A stretch of DNA of 64,000 nucleotides from positions 46,673 to 110,672 of the forward strand of contig CAXSAX010000006.1 in the NCBI GenBank assembly GCA_964235495.1. Reading direction: 5' to 3'. Below the pieces are notes generated by a model. It was given only the letters and a program-made list of their open reading frames with translations, was not told where the DNA came from and did no database searches. Below are positions 25,495 to 34,734 of the stretch, piece after piece (position 1 is the first letter of the stretch; each line of letters opens with the position of its first letter). The DNA is from LMUY01 sp964235495 (GTDB taxonomy: Bacteria; Pseudomonadota; Alphaproteobacteria; Acetobacterales; Acetobacteraceae). A program made the translations under genes and the position numbers.

Positions 25495-27455
25495 CAGGCA
25501 AACACTGCCCAGGCGAGTGCCGCCACGCAGGCCAGCAAGGCCAGCCCAGAGGCGACATCCTGCCCTACGCGCCGGGTCTGGCTTGTCCGGTCTGCCAGGG
25601 TGCGGGTCATGTCGGCGACGGCTATGTCAATCTCGACGATCCGGTCCCGTGCCGCAGCCAGGCCATCAGTGTCCTCGGCAAGCTCCGTCCGGCTCCCCAG
25701 CAAGTCTGCGATCGGGGCAAGCAGACCGGCCTGGCCCAGGCTGGTCAGCCGTTCGGACAAGCGGGTGCGGCGCGAGCGGCTGTTGAATTGCTGGATGACC
25801 GGCCGCATGGCATCCACGACCCACGCGCTCAACGCCGGCAGCAGGACGGGACTCGTCTTGGCCTGCAGCATGGCCAGCAGCTGCAGCTGGGACAATAGGC
25901 TGCCCGGCAACAGCGCTCCGGCGAGGTGCGCGAGGTCCATGTCCAGCCGGGCATCTCGCCGCGCGGCCACGAAGGCAGCCACATGGGCGTCCACCAGGAG
26001 CTGGTTGCCCCGGGGCTGCTTGGCGGAGTCTTCCAGCGCCGGCAGCAGCTCAGCCAGCTTGGTGACCCAGTGCCGTGCCGCCATCGGCGAGTCGCACGGG
26101 GCGAGCGGGTTCAGGCCGTAGCACAAGCGGATCACGCCGCTGCCGCCCCGCCCCGCCGCCAGCCAGCCGCTCATCTCCTGTGCGGCCTGCCTGGCCGCCG
26201 CGGCGTCAGGCTGGCCCTGTTGTTCGGCCCAGAGGCCTGAGATGTTTTGCGCCGCGAACGCGACCAGCCGCTCGGTCGTGTCCGGGGCGTGGTGCAGCGC
26301 ATGATCAAGCGCCGCCCCGAAGCCCGACGGCCACAGCATGAGGGACCGCCACAGGATCGGCGCCGTCGGGTCGAGCATCCCCGTCACGCGCATGATCAGG
26401 ATCGCGTCGGCTCCGGCGTCGCCCGCGGCGCGCGAGGCGCCTGAGCGCAGCGCCTCGTCCACCCGCCCCGCCATGGCCAAATCCCCCAGGCTGCGGCGCA
26501 GCCAACGGTCTATGCCGCCGGTCCGCAGCAGCGCGATGCCGGCGGCGGCCTCATGCTGCAGGGCGTAGGCCAGGCCCCGGGCCGTCCAGGCTTGCCGGCT
26601 GCCCAGCTCGATGGCGCGCTGTGCCCGGCGCAGCGGCCGTGCCGCAATCCGTCGTGCCCGGGCGGCGGCCGGGCTGGCGAGCAGCTCCAGGGAGGGCCGG
26701 TGGTCCGGGTCGTCCGCCAACATGCCATGCACCAGCTCGGCGAGGGCCACCGGCAGCCGGTGCGTTCCGACAAGGGCGGCATAGCTGCCAAGGTCCAGCT
26801 TGCGTTGCAGGACCGCCTCCTCCGGCACGCCCGCCACGGGGCTGCCCCCGAGCGAAAGCATCACCAGCAGGGCGCCGAGCGCATACACGTCGTCGGCCGC
26901 CGTGCCGTCGCCGCGGCCGGCAGCCATGCAGACGGACACGTAGGGCGGCTCCATCCAGCCCGGCTGATGGCAAGCCGGCGGGGCGGACCAGGCCGCCCCC
27001 AGCGTCACGGGGGAGCCCGGCGCGGCCTGGAACACGTTGTCTGCCCGGATCGCCCGGTGCGTCACGTCCCGCGCCCGCAGGCCCGCCAGCACGGCGGTCA
27101 GCGGCTTGAGCACGTGATCCACCAGCTCCGGCTCGGACCAGGGGCGCATCGCGGTGGCCAAGGAGGGCCCGGGTGGAGCGGGGCAGAACACGAAGTAGCC
27201 CGTCTCCCCACTTGGCAGGGCGGCAGGCCCGTGCCCCAGCGGCCCCAGCAGGTTGCGCGTGTCCGCACCCGCCATGGCATTCAGCACCCGCGCGCGGGCA
27301 GGCCAGCCCCGCAGCACCGGGATGGCCATGGAGCCGCCCACGCCGTCCCGCGTCGCGGCAAAGGCGGGCAAGCCGCAATCGGCCAGTTTCTGACCGTGAT
27401 CGACGACGAAGGCGCCGCCGGAGGACCTGGCGGCGAGGGGAAGCGCAGCAGCCAT
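25494..27455 (-). CDS. Tail-anchored Ser/Thr pseudokinase
   Basis: 653 aa. Residues about 85-265 align with the kinase C-lobe: THRAIRADNVF (133-142) stands where HRDLKPEN should be, and DDVYALGALLVML (188-200) matches subdomain IX. The catalytic Asp is Ala135, the DFG triplet is replaced by LGA, and no glycine-rich loop or VAIK lysine is seen. Residues about 270-600 are helical and unassigned. The last 20 residues form one membrane helix, a tail anchor. It is therefore probably a scaffold or sensor rather than an active kinase. Confidence 0.78.
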   Translation of the reverse strand: MAAALPLAARSSGGAFVVDHGQKLADCGLPAFAATRDGVGGSMAIPVLRGWPARARVLNAMAGADTRNLLGPLGHGPAALPSGETGYFVFCPAPPGPSLATAMRPWSEPELVDHVLKPLTAVLAGLRARDVTHRAIRADNVFQAAPGSPVTLGAAWSAPPACHQPGWMEPPYVSVCMAAGRGDGTAADDVYALGALLVMLSLGGSPVAGVPEEAVLQRKLDLGSYAALVGTHRLPVALAELVHGMLADDPDHRPSLELLASPAAARARRIAARPLRRAQRAIELGSRQAWTARGLAYALQHEAAAGIALLRTGGIDRWLRRSLGDLAMAGRVDEALRSGASRAAGDAGADAILIMRVTGMLDPTAPILWRSLMLWPSGFGAALDHALHHAPDTTERLVAFAAQNISGLWAEQQGQPDAAAARQAAQEMSGWLAAGRGGSGVIRLCYGLNPLAPCDSPMAARHWVTKLAELLPALEDSAKQPRGNQLLVDAHVAAFVAARRDARLDMDLAHLAGALLPGSLLSQLQLLAMLQAKTSPVLLPALSAWVVDAMRPVIQQFNSRSRRTRLSERLTSLGQAGLLAPIADLLGSRTELAEDTDGLAAARDRIVEIDIAVADMTRTLADRTSQTRRVGQDVASGLALLACVAALAWAVFA

Positions 27456-27523
27456 CTTGGCAAACCTGAGCGTTGCCCGGCCATCCTGGCCGGCCCAGGT
27501 TAACCAAGCCTTTCCGGCGCGGA

Positions 27524-28813
27524 TCAGCCCTCGAACGGGTCCCGCATCAGGATGGTGTCGTCCCGCTCCGGGCTGGTGGACAGCAGCGTCACCGGCGCCT
27601 CCACCAGCTCCTCGACCCGGCGGACATACTTGATCGCCTGCGCCGGCAGCTCCGCCCAGGACCGCGCGCCCTTGGTCGAGCCGGACCAGCCCTCGACCGT
27701 TTCATACACCGGCCGGGCCGCCGCCTGCGCACCCGGCGCCGCCGGCAGATGGCGCACCGGCTCGCCGTTGATCTCGTAGCCGGTGCAGATCTTCAGCTCC
27801 ACCACCCCGTCCAGCACGTCGAGCTTGGTCAGCGCGAGGCCGGTGATGCCGCCGACCTTCACCGCCTGGCGCACCATCGCCGCGTCGAACCAGCCGCAGC
27901 GCCGGGGCCGCCCGGTGACGGTGCCAAACTCGCGCCCCCGCTCCCCCAGCATCTGCCCGGTCGCGTCCGTCAGCTCGGTCGGGAACGGGCCGCTGCCGAC
28001 CCGGGTGCAGTACGCCTTGGCGATCCCCAGCACGAACCCGACCGCGCCCGGCGCGACGCCGGACCCGCTGGCGGCGGTGGCGGCGATGGTGTTGCTGCTG
28101 GTCACGAACGGGTAGGTGCCGTGGTCCACGTCCAGCATCACCGCCTGCGCGCCCTCGAACAGGATGCGCTGCCCGGCCCGGCGCGCCTCGTCCAGCCGCA
28201 GCCACACCGGCTCCACGTGCGGCAGGATGCGCGGGGCGAGCGCCAGCAGGTCGTCCAGCAATTCCTGCTTCTCGAACGTCTCGGCGCCCAGGCCGCGCAG
28301 CAGCGTGTTGTGGTGCAGCAGCAGCTCGTCCAGCTTGTCGGACAGGGTTTGCGGCTCGGCCAGGTCGCAGGCGCGGATGGCGCGGCGGGCCACCTTGTCC
28401 TCGTAGGCCGGGCCGATGCCGCGGCCGGTGGTGCCGATCTTCCGCTCGCCCCGCGCCGCCTCCCGCGCGCGGTCCAGGGCTGCGTGCAGCGGCAGGATCA
28501 GCGGCGCGTTGTCGGCGATGCGCAGGTTGGCCGGGGACACGTCGAGGCCCTGCGCCCGCACCCGGTCCATCTCCGCCAGCAGCGCCGCCGGGTCGATCAC
28601 GACGCCGTTGCCGATCACTCCCAGCTTGCCGCGCACCAGGCCGGAGGGCAGCAGGCTCAGCTTGTAGGTCTGGTTGCCGACCACCAGCGTGTGGCCGGCG
28701 TTGTGCCCCCCCTGGAAGCGCACGACGATGTCCGCCCGGCTGGCGAGCCAGTCCACCACCTTGCCCTTGCCCTCGTCGCCCCATTGGGCGCCGATCACCG
28801 TCACGTTCGCCAT
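27524..28813 (-). CDS. purA: Adenylosuccinate synthetase
   Basis: 429 aa GTP-dependent enzyme of AMP synthesis. The N-terminal GAQWGDEGKGKVVDW with catalytic Asp and P-loop, GGHNAGHT with the catalytic His, IGTTGRGIGPAYEDK, FEGAQAVMLDVDHGTYPFVT and TGRPRRCGWFD are all in place. It follows hisZ by 11 nt on the same strand. Confidence 0.98.
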   Translation of the reverse strand: MANVTVIGAQWGDEGKGKVVDWLASRADIVVRFQGGHNAGHTLVVGNQTYKLSLLPSGLVRGKLGVIGNGVVIDPAALLAEMDRVRAQGLDVSPANLRIADNAPLILPLHAALDRAREAARGERKIGTTGRGIGPAYEDKVARRAIRACDLAEPQTLSDKLDELLLHHNTLLRGLGAETFEKQELLDDLLALAPRILPHVEPVWLRLDEARRAGQRILFEGAQAVMLDVDHGTYPFVTSSNTIAATAASGSGVAPGAVGFVLGIAKAYCTRVGSGPFPTELTDATGQMLGERGREFGTVTGRPRRCGWFDAAMVRQAVKVGGITGLALTKLDVLDGVVELKICTGYEINGEPVRHLPAAPGAQAAARPVYETVEGWSGSTKGARSWAELPAQAIKYVRRVEELVEAPVTLLSTSPERDDTILMRDPFEG

Positions 28814-28824
28814 GCTTCAGACTT

Positions 28825-29970
28825 TCAGAGTGCGACGGCGGCCCCGCCGCGGAGGATGTGCGTGCAGCGCAGGCGGGCCGCTTCCGCCGCCGGGTCGTCT
28901 ACCGGGTCGAGCGCGGCCACGGTGGCGTAACCCTCCGCGCGCAGCCGGGCGGCGGCGCCGTGGTCGTGGCCCACCGGCACGAACAGCCGCGGCCGGGGGG
29001 AGGGGGCGGCGCAGGCGCGCAGGATGGCGTCCGGGTACAGCGTCAGCCCGGTCGCCGGCTCTTCGCCGCAGAGGTAGCGCCCGCCGCGGCCCAGCACCTC
29101 GTGACGCCCCGGCGCGTACACGCCGGTGCAGACGCCGGTGTGGTAGGGCAGGTCGCGGAACTCCAGCGGATCGATGGTCAGGCGGAGGGAGGGCGCACGG
29201 GCCTCGATCGCCCGCACCGTGTCCGCCAGGCGTTGGAGCAGCTCGGCCGAGCGCGGCGGCAGCGCCAGGCCCTCCAGCCGCTCCAGCGCCGGGCCGGCCA
29301 GCCCCGCGGTGAGCAGCAGGGCGCCCAGCATGCCGGCCGCCGCCCCGCCATGCTGGTGGACGGCGGCCGCGTCCTTGCGGTCCAGCGCGCGCAGCAGCGC
29401 CTGGCGCGCCGGCCCGGCGATCCCGGCCTCGTCCAGCAGCACCGGCGCCAGCCGGGGCAGGGTGAGGTCGAAGCTCACCCGGGTCAGTCCCAGGGCGGCC
29501 AGCGCCTCGGCCGCCACCAGCACCATCTCGGCATCCGCGGCCAGGCTGTCGCAGCCGATCAGCTCGATGCCGGCCTGCGCCACCTGGCGGTCCGGCGCGA
29601 TCTGGCTGCCGCGCACCCGCAGGCACTGCCCGGCATAGCTCAGCCGCAGCGGCCGCGCCGCGCCGGACAGCCGGGTGGTGGCGATGCGCGCGACCTGCGG
29701 CGTCATGTCCGCCCGCAGGCCCATCATGCGGTGCGAGTCCGGGTCCATCAACCGGAAGATCTGGTCCGCCGTCGCGGCGCCCGACCCGGCCAGCAGCCCG
29801 TCCTCGAACTCGATCAGCGGCGGCTTGATGCGCTCGTAGCCGTGGGCGGCGAAGGCGGCCATCACGGTCTCGACCGCCAGCGCCTCGGTGTCCGCGTCCG
29901 GCGGCAGCAGGTCGCGCAGCCCGGCGGGCAGCAGGGCGGGGGCCATCGCGTCGGGGACGGTGTCGGGCAT
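28825..29970 (-). CDS. hisZ: ATP phosphoribosyltransferase regulatory subunit
   Basis: 381 aa paralogue of histidyl-tRNA synthetase that pairs with short HisG in histidine synthesis. Visible are LPAGLRDLLPPDA, the motif-2-like LRLSYAGQCLRVRG, DMTPQVARIATTRL, and YHTGVCTGVYAPG with GRGGRY. The synthetase anticodon domain is absent, as expected. It lies between serC (nine nt) and purA (11 nt). Confidence 0.93.
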   Translation of the reverse strand: MPDTVPDAMAPALLPAGLRDLLPPDADTEALAVETVMAAFAAHGYERIKPPLIEFEDGLLAGSGAATADQIFRLMDPDSHRMMGLRADMTPQVARIATTRLSGAARPLRLSYAGQCLRVRGSQIAPDRQVAQAGIELIGCDSLAADAEMVLVAAEALAALGLTRVSFDLTLPRLAPVLLDEAGIAGPARQALLRALDRKDAAAVHQHGGAAAGMLGALLLTAGLAGPALERLEGLALPPRSAELLQRLADTVRAIEARAPSLRLTIDPLEFRDLPYHTGVCTGVYAPGRHEVLGRGGRYLCGEEPATGLTLYPDAILRACAAPSPRPRLFVPVGHDHGAAARLRAEGYATVAALDPVDDPAAEAARLRCTHILRGGAAVAL

Positions 29971-29979
29971 CGCCGCGGG

Positions 29980-31092
29980 TTATGCCATCGCCGGCGACGG
30001 GACAGAAGCGTGCGCCCCTGTCTCATAGGCCCAGTCCAGCCAGGGCAGCAGCGCCTCGATGTCCGCCGTCTCGACCGTGGCGCCGCCCCACAGGCGCAGG
30101 CCCGGCGGCGCATCGCGGTAGCTGGCGATGTCGAACGCGACCCCCTCCGCGTCCAGCAGGGCCGCGACCTGCTTGCCGGCCGCGGCGCGCAGGCAGATGG
30201 CGGTGGGCGAGCGGTGCGCCGGGTCGTCCGCGAGGAACGACGCCCAGGGCGAGCGCGCCTGCCAGGCCGCCACCGCGGCGAGGTTGGCCTCCGTCCGGCG
30301 GACCAGCCCCGGCAGGCCGCCCTGCCGCTCCGCCCAGGCCAGCCCGTCCAGCGCATCCGCCACGCAGAGCATGGAGGGCGTGTTGATCGTCTCGCCGCGG
30401 AACAACCCCGGCGTGATGCGGAAGATCTTGGGCATCGGCCAGGCCGGGGCATGCTGCTCCAGCCGGGCCAGCGCGCGGGGGGAAAGCGCCAGCATGCCGT
30501 GCGCCGCCTCGCCGCCGAGCGCCTTCTGCCAGGACCATGTAACGACATCGAGCCGGTCCCACGGCAGGTCCATGGCGAAGGCGGCGGAGGTGGCGTCGCA
30601 GATCACCAGGCCCGCGCCGCGCCGCAGCCACGGCCCGTCCAGCAGGCGCACGCCGGAGGTGGTGCCGTTCCAGGCGAGCACAACGTCATGCGCCGGGTCG
30701 ATGGCCTGCAGGTCGGGCAGGGCGCCGTAGGCTGCGGACAGGGTGCGGGCGCCGGGCAGGCGGAGCTGCCCGGTGATGTCGGCGGCCCACAGCGCGGAGA
30801 AGCTCTCGAACGCCAGCACATCGACCGGACGGGGGCCGAGCAGCGACCACATCGCCATCTCGACCGCGCCGGTGTCGGAGGCGGGGACGATGCCGAGCCG
30901 CCAGTCCGCCGGCATCCCGAGCAGGGCGGCGGAGCGGTCGATGACCTCGGCCAGCAACGCCTTGGCTACGGGGGCGCGATGGCTGCGGCCGAGCATGGCG
31001 GCGTCGAGCCCGGCCGCGCTCCAGCCGGGGCGCTTGGCGCAGGGGCCGGAGGAGAAGCAGGGGTTGGCGGGGCGGCGGATGGGCCTGGTCAT
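29980..31092 (-). CDS. serC: Phosphoserine aminotransferase
   Basis: 370 aa PLP enzyme of serine synthesis, of the type found in alphaproteobacteria and methanogens. It starts with NPCFSSGPCAKRPGW; the PLP lysine is in SWQKALGGEAAHGML and the substrate region includes TPSMLCVADALDGL. In many relatives serA follows serC; here hisZ follows directly after nine nt. Confidence 0.94.
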   Translation of the reverse strand: MTRPIRRPANPCFSSGPCAKRPGWSAAGLDAAMLGRSHRAPVAKALLAEVIDRSAALLGMPADWRLGIVPASDTGAVEMAMWSLLGPRPVDVLAFESFSALWAADITGQLRLPGARTLSAAYGALPDLQAIDPAHDVVLAWNGTTSGVRLLDGPWLRRGAGLVICDATSAAFAMDLPWDRLDVVTWSWQKALGGEAAHGMLALSPRALARLEQHAPAWPMPKIFRITPGLFRGETINTPSMLCVADALDGLAWAERQGGLPGLVRRTEANLAAVAAWQARSPWASFLADDPAHRSPTAICLRAAAGKQVAALLDAEGVAFDIASYRDAPPGLRLWGGATVETADIEALLPWLDWAYETGAHASVPSPAMA

Positions 31093-31191
31093 GGGCGCTT
31101 CATGGGGCGGCTCGCTCGGACAAGCAGGGCAGCTTAGCCGAGGCGGCGGCGTTCTGAAATGCTGGGCGGCTGGCAGGCCTGGCCCACGCCC

Positions 31192-31656
31192 TCACCCCAC
31201 CACGATCGCGTTGCGCAACCCCAGCGGGTCCACCACCCGGCTCAGCGGCTCGAAGCTGCTGCCGGTGCCGCGGATCACCACCGTGCCGAAGCCGAACGCG
31301 CGCGCCGCCAGGCCCTGCAGCACGTCCACGGTCTCGATCTTGCTGACGTTCATCTCCATGGTGCGGCGGCGCAGCCACCCGGTCTTGTAGATGACCCGGC
31401 GGTCCGTCACCGCGATCTCCGTCGTGGCGCGGCGGACCGCGGCGGAGAGCAGGCTGCACAGCGCCAGCACGGCCGCCAGCAGGGCGGCGAGGGCCATCAA
31501 CGGCGCGTCGGCGCCGACCATAAGGGAGGCGGCCACCAGCAGCGCCACGCTCGCGGCCAACAGGCCGAGACCCGGCCCGTACACCACCCAATGCAGCCGG
31601 CCCTGGAACAGCACCTGCTCATCCGGGCGCAGCACCTTGGCCAGATACGCCATCAT
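31192..31656 (-). CDS. PH-domain (DUF304-type) membrane protein
   Basis: 154 aa. Two adjacent membrane helices (about residues 22-65) precede a bacterial PH domain: EIAVTDRRVIYKTGWLRRRT and FGFGTVVIRGTGSS match the family. Two ATGs at 31656 and 31653 are the best starts; the TTG at 31674 is less likely. Role unknown, membrane-linked. Confidence 0.85.
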   Translation of the reverse strand: MMAYLAKVLRPDEQVLFQGRLHWVVYGPGLGLLAASVALLVAASLMVGADAPLMALAALLAAVLALCSLLSAAVRRATTEIAVTDRRVIYKTGWLRRRTMEMNVSKIETVDVLQGLAARAFGFGTVVIRGTGSSFEPLSRVVDPLGLRNAIVVG

Positions 31657-31809
31657 GGGGGCGCCCGTCTGCAACGAAGCCCTGCCGGCCTGTCATGCAC
31701 TGGTTCATGCCGCCCCTGTGTGCAGGGGTTTTGCGCGGCGGGGCACCTTTGCGTCAATGCCGCCCGGGACGCGGGCCTCGGCGAGCCGCAACCGGCTTTC
31801 AGGCGGCGA

Positions 31810-32061
31810 TCAGAACAGCGCGCCCTTGTCCAAGTCCCGACGGATGTCGGCGACGATCTGCTCGATCGACTGGTCCTGGTCGTGCCCGAACTCGATCAGA
31901 CCCAGCAGCTCGACCAGCACATCCCCGCCGCTCTCCTCCTCGCACCCGATGCCGTCCGCGGTGGTCAGGGCGTCGAGCCGGCCAGGCGGCGCATCACGGC
32001 GGAACTGCCCGCCACTGGCCCGCGGGGCCTCGGCATCAGTGACAAACTTGAGAAACGGCAT
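31810..32061 (-). CDS. Small acidic hypothetical protein
   Basis: 83 aa, with third codon positions strongly G/C, as in true genes here. The C-terminal half (LVELLGLIEFGHDQDQSIEQ) is acidic and helical. An upstream in-frame start at 32097 would add a hydrophobic stretch. No family recognised. Confidence 0.5.
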   Translation of the reverse strand: MPFLKFVTDAEAPRASGGQFRRDAPPGRLDALTTADGIGCEEESGGDVLVELLGLIEFGHDQDQSIEQIVADIRRDLDKGALF

Positions 32062-32151
32062 GAGCGGAACAAACCATAAACAAACGGCAGTCCGCAAGCT
32101 TTTGCCAGCCGTTCTCGGGTCCGGCCGCCTTAAGCCGACGCAAGACCCTCG

Positions 32152-32391
32152 TCAGGCACGGCGGCGGCGCACCAGCAGGCCGGCCCCGGCCAGGGCGGCG
32201 GCCAGCAGCGGCAGCGTCGCCGGCTCCGGCACGGGGGTGAACACGGCGATGCAGCCGGCGGCGCAAACCGTGTCCGGATTCGTCGCGGTGGAGGCGTCGA
32301 ACGGCACCAACACTCCGCCGGACACGGGACCCACCGCCGCGGAGTGGGCGTGACCACGTTGTTGGCCGCGAAGCTGGCATTCGCCGCCAGC
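32152..32391 (-). pseudogene. Remnant of a PEP-CTERM protein gene
   Basis: The last 26 residues are a textbook PEP-CTERM tail: VPEPATLPLLAAALAGAG, then LVRRRRA. Upstream in the same frame is VGPVSGGVLVPFDAS; just before it, a secretory-protein-like stretch NASFAANNVVTP is in another frame, so at least one frameshift lies near 32340-32355. Nothing homologous continues beyond about 32395, where the next plus-strand gene begins. No usable start precedes it. Confidence 0.6.
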
Positions 32392-32427
32392 CCCCGCTAA
32401 TCCCGGCCGACCGCTGCGGAGGACAGG

Positions 32428-32823
32428 ATGAGCTACACCCGTGTGGAGGCCCAGGACACGGCGGCTCCAGACCCCTGGGCGCTGCCGGACCCGGCGCAGC
32501 TGGCCCGGCTGGCGGCCTGGTCGGTGGCCAACATGGCCCTGGTGTTCGCCGAGCACCTGGCCGAGCTGTTCGCCCCGCTGCTGCTGCTGGCCGGCGCCGT
32601 GTGGTGGGCGATCCCGCGCGGGCTGGACGCCCTCACCCTGGACGGCCCGGCGGCCGAGCTGCTGCAGACGGTGCGCAGCCGGGTGCCGCATGAGATCTAT
32701 GCCGCCGGGCGCTACTACTCCGCCGGGTCATTGATCGTGGACGGGCTGTGGCTGGTGGCGGTGGTCGCGGTGTGCCGCACGCTGTCCACCGTGTCGGCGA
32801 CGCTGCTGCTCGATCGCCGCTAG
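32428..32823 (+). CDS. Hypothetical membrane protein
   Basis: 131 aa with two hydrophobic segments (about residues 30-63 and 99-124) and an acidic Ala/Pro N-terminus. GAGGA lies six bases before the ATG. No family recognised; it stands alone between the PEP-CTERM remnant and ggt. Confidence 0.75.
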   Translation: MSYTRVEAQDTAAPDPWALPDPAQLARLAAWSVANMALVFAEHLAELFAPLLLLAGAVWWAIPRGLDALTLDGPAAELLQTVRSRVPHEIYAAGRYYSAGSLIVDGLWLVAVVAVCRTLSTVSATLLLDRR

Positions 32824-32929
32824 CCGGCTGCCGGCGAAGCGGGGATCGGGGCGAGCCCCGCAGCCGCGCGCCAAGACTTTTACAGCTGCCCTGCTAGGAA
32901 GGCCGGGCGAGGCCGTCTAGCCTCCGGCC

Positions 32930-34489
32930 ATGCCGTTCGAGCCGCAGCCGCACCTCACCCAGCACTGGTCCGTCGCCAAGCCGGCCGCCGCCGGGTCGCG
33001 GGGCATGGTGGTGGCCCAGGCGCGGGACGCCGCGCTGGCCGGGGTCGCCATCCTGGACGCGGGCGGCAACGCGGTGGATGCGGCCGTCGGCACGGCTTTG
33101 GCGCTGGCCGCCGTGGAGCCGTGGAACTCCGGGCTGGGCGGGACCGGCTTCGCCCTGGTGCACCGCGCCGGGCAGTGTGCCGCCGAGACGGTGGATTTCG
33201 GCCCCGTGGCGCCCGCCGCCCTGCGCCCGGACAGCTTCCGCCTCACCGGCCGCACCAAGGCGGACCTGTTCACCTGGCCGGAGGTGGAGCACGACGCCAA
33301 CATCCACGGGCCGCTCTCCTTCGCCGTGCCGTCCGCCGTCGCCGGCTACGCCCACATGCACGGGCGCTGGGGCGTGCTGCCGCTGTCGGAGGTGATGGCG
33401 CCCGCGCTCGCCCTGGCCCGGCGCGGCCTGCCGCTGGACTGGTTCGCCACGCTCAAGATCGCCCAGTGCGCCGCCCTGCTGCGGCTGTATCCGGACAGCG
33501 CCGCCACCTACCTGCCGGGCGGGCTGCCGCCGGTGGCGCCGGCCAGCGGCGCGCCTGGCTGCCTGCCGCTCGGCCGCCTGGCGGACACGCTGGACTGCCT
33601 GGCCCGAGCCGGGCTGCGGGACTTCTACGAGGGCGAGGTGGCCGCCGCCCTGGCCGCCGACTGCCACGCCGCCGGCAGCCTGCTCACGCCAGCCGACCTG
33701 GCGCGGTGCGAGGCGCGGATCGTGCCCGCGGCCGCGGCGCCGTGGCGCGGCCACGCCGTCCAGCTCGCCGCCGGGCTGACCGCGGCGCCCACCCTCAGCC
33801 GCGTGCTCGACGCGATGCGCGACGTGCCGCGCGGCGCCGCGCCGGACGGGGCGTGGTTCGCTGCCCTGGCCCGCGCCATGCAGGCCGCCTACGCCGAGCG
33901 CCTCGCCGGGCTGGGGGAGGCGGCGACCTGCACCACCCACCTGACGGTGCGGGACGCGGCGGGCACGACGGTGGCGCTCACCAGCACGCTGCTGTCCTCC
34001 ATGGGCAGCCAGGTGCTGCTGCCGCGCTCCGGCGTGCTGATGAACAACGGCGCGATGTGGTTCGACCCGCGGCCGGACCAGCCGAACTCGCCGGGGCCCG
34101 GCAAGCGCGCGCTGACCAACATGTGCCCGGTGATCGTATGCGATGCGGCGGGCGCGCCGGTGCTGGCCGCCGGCGCGTCCGGCGGGCGGCGCATCATGGC
34201 CGCCGTGGCGCAGGTGCTTGCCTTCGTGCTCGACTTCGGCATGGACCCGGCCGCCGCCGCGCACCACCCCCGCATCGACGTGTCCGGCCCGCACGGCGTC
34301 AGCGCCGACCGCCGCCTGCCGGCCGCGGTGCTGGACGCCCTGGCCGCCGCCGGGCCGGTCGAGGCCGTGGAGCATGGCGTGCTGCCGGCCAACTTCGCCT
34401 GCCCCAACCTGATCCTCCACCGGAGTGGCGAATGCATCGGTATCAGCGACGTGATGTCCCCTTGGTCGGCCGCCGTGGCGCAAGCGTGA
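32930..34489 (+). CDS. ggt: Gamma-glutamyltranspeptidase
   Basis: 519 aa Ntn-hydrolase that splits gamma-glutamyl bonds of glutathione. Large-subunit features are MVVAQARDAALAGVAILDAGGNAVDAAV and the NSGLGGTGF block. The autoprocessing/catalytic Thr is in CTTHLTVRDAAGTTVALTST; GSQVLLPRSGVLMNNGAMWF and GASGGRRIMAAVAQV follow. No N-terminal signal peptide is visible, unlike periplasmic Ggt, so it may be cytoplasmic. Its stop overlaps the next gene (GTGA). Confidence 0.93.
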   Translation: MPFEPQPHLTQHWSVAKPAAAGSRGMVVAQARDAALAGVAILDAGGNAVDAAVGTALALAAVEPWNSGLGGTGFALVHRAGQCAAETVDFGPVAPAALRPDSFRLTGRTKADLFTWPEVEHDANIHGPLSFAVPSAVAGYAHMHGRWGVLPLSEVMAPALALARRGLPLDWFATLKIAQCAALLRLYPDSAATYLPGGLPPVAPASGAPGCLPLGRLADTLDCLARAGLRDFYEGEVAAALAADCHAAGSLLTPADLARCEARIVPAAAAPWRGHAVQLAAGLTAAPTLSRVLDAMRDVPRGAAPDGAWFAALARAMQAAYAERLAGLGEAATCTTHLTVRDAAGTTVALTSTLLSSMGSQVLLPRSGVLMNNGAMWFDPRPDQPNSPGPGKRALTNMCPVIVCDAAGAPVLAAGASGGRRIMAAVAQVLAFVLDFGMDPAAAAHHPRIDVSGPHGVSADRRLPAAVLDALAAAGPVEAVEHGVLPANFACPNLILHRSGECIGISDVMSPWSAAVAQA

Positions 34490-34734
34490 GGCGGGCGGCC
34501 CTGCTGCTGCTGCTCGCCACCGCCGGGTGCGCCAGCCGCCCCCAACTGGTGATGATCAACCCACGCACCGGGGCGTCGGTCGATTGCCAGCGCCCCGACG
34601 CGCTGGCCGGCTCCGGCGGCTTCTTGGTGTCGCGCGCGTGCCTGTCCGCCTGCCAGGCGCACGGCTTCCGCCCCATGCCGGGCGTGCAGGCGCCCCTGGC
34701 CGGCGACGACATCCCGAGCGTATGCACCAATTGA
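34486..34734 (+). CDS. Small lipoprotein between ggt and amidase
   Basis: 82 aa. The GTG start overlaps the ggt stop. RRAALLLLLATAGC is a lipoprotein signal with Cys at about residue 16. The mature part has three further Cys (VDCQRPDA, SRACLSACQAHGF). It overlaps the amidase start by 13 nt. No family name; the coupling suggests a shared role. Confidence 0.7.
   Translation: MRRAALLLLLATAGCASRPQLVMINPRTGASVDCQRPDALAGSGGFLVSRACLSACQAHGFRPMPGVQAPLAGDDIPSVCTN

Noticed and set aside
28858..31137. 759-codon plus-strand frame opposite hisZ and serC
   Set aside because: No motif, Gln/Arg/Gly bias; shadow of the real genes.
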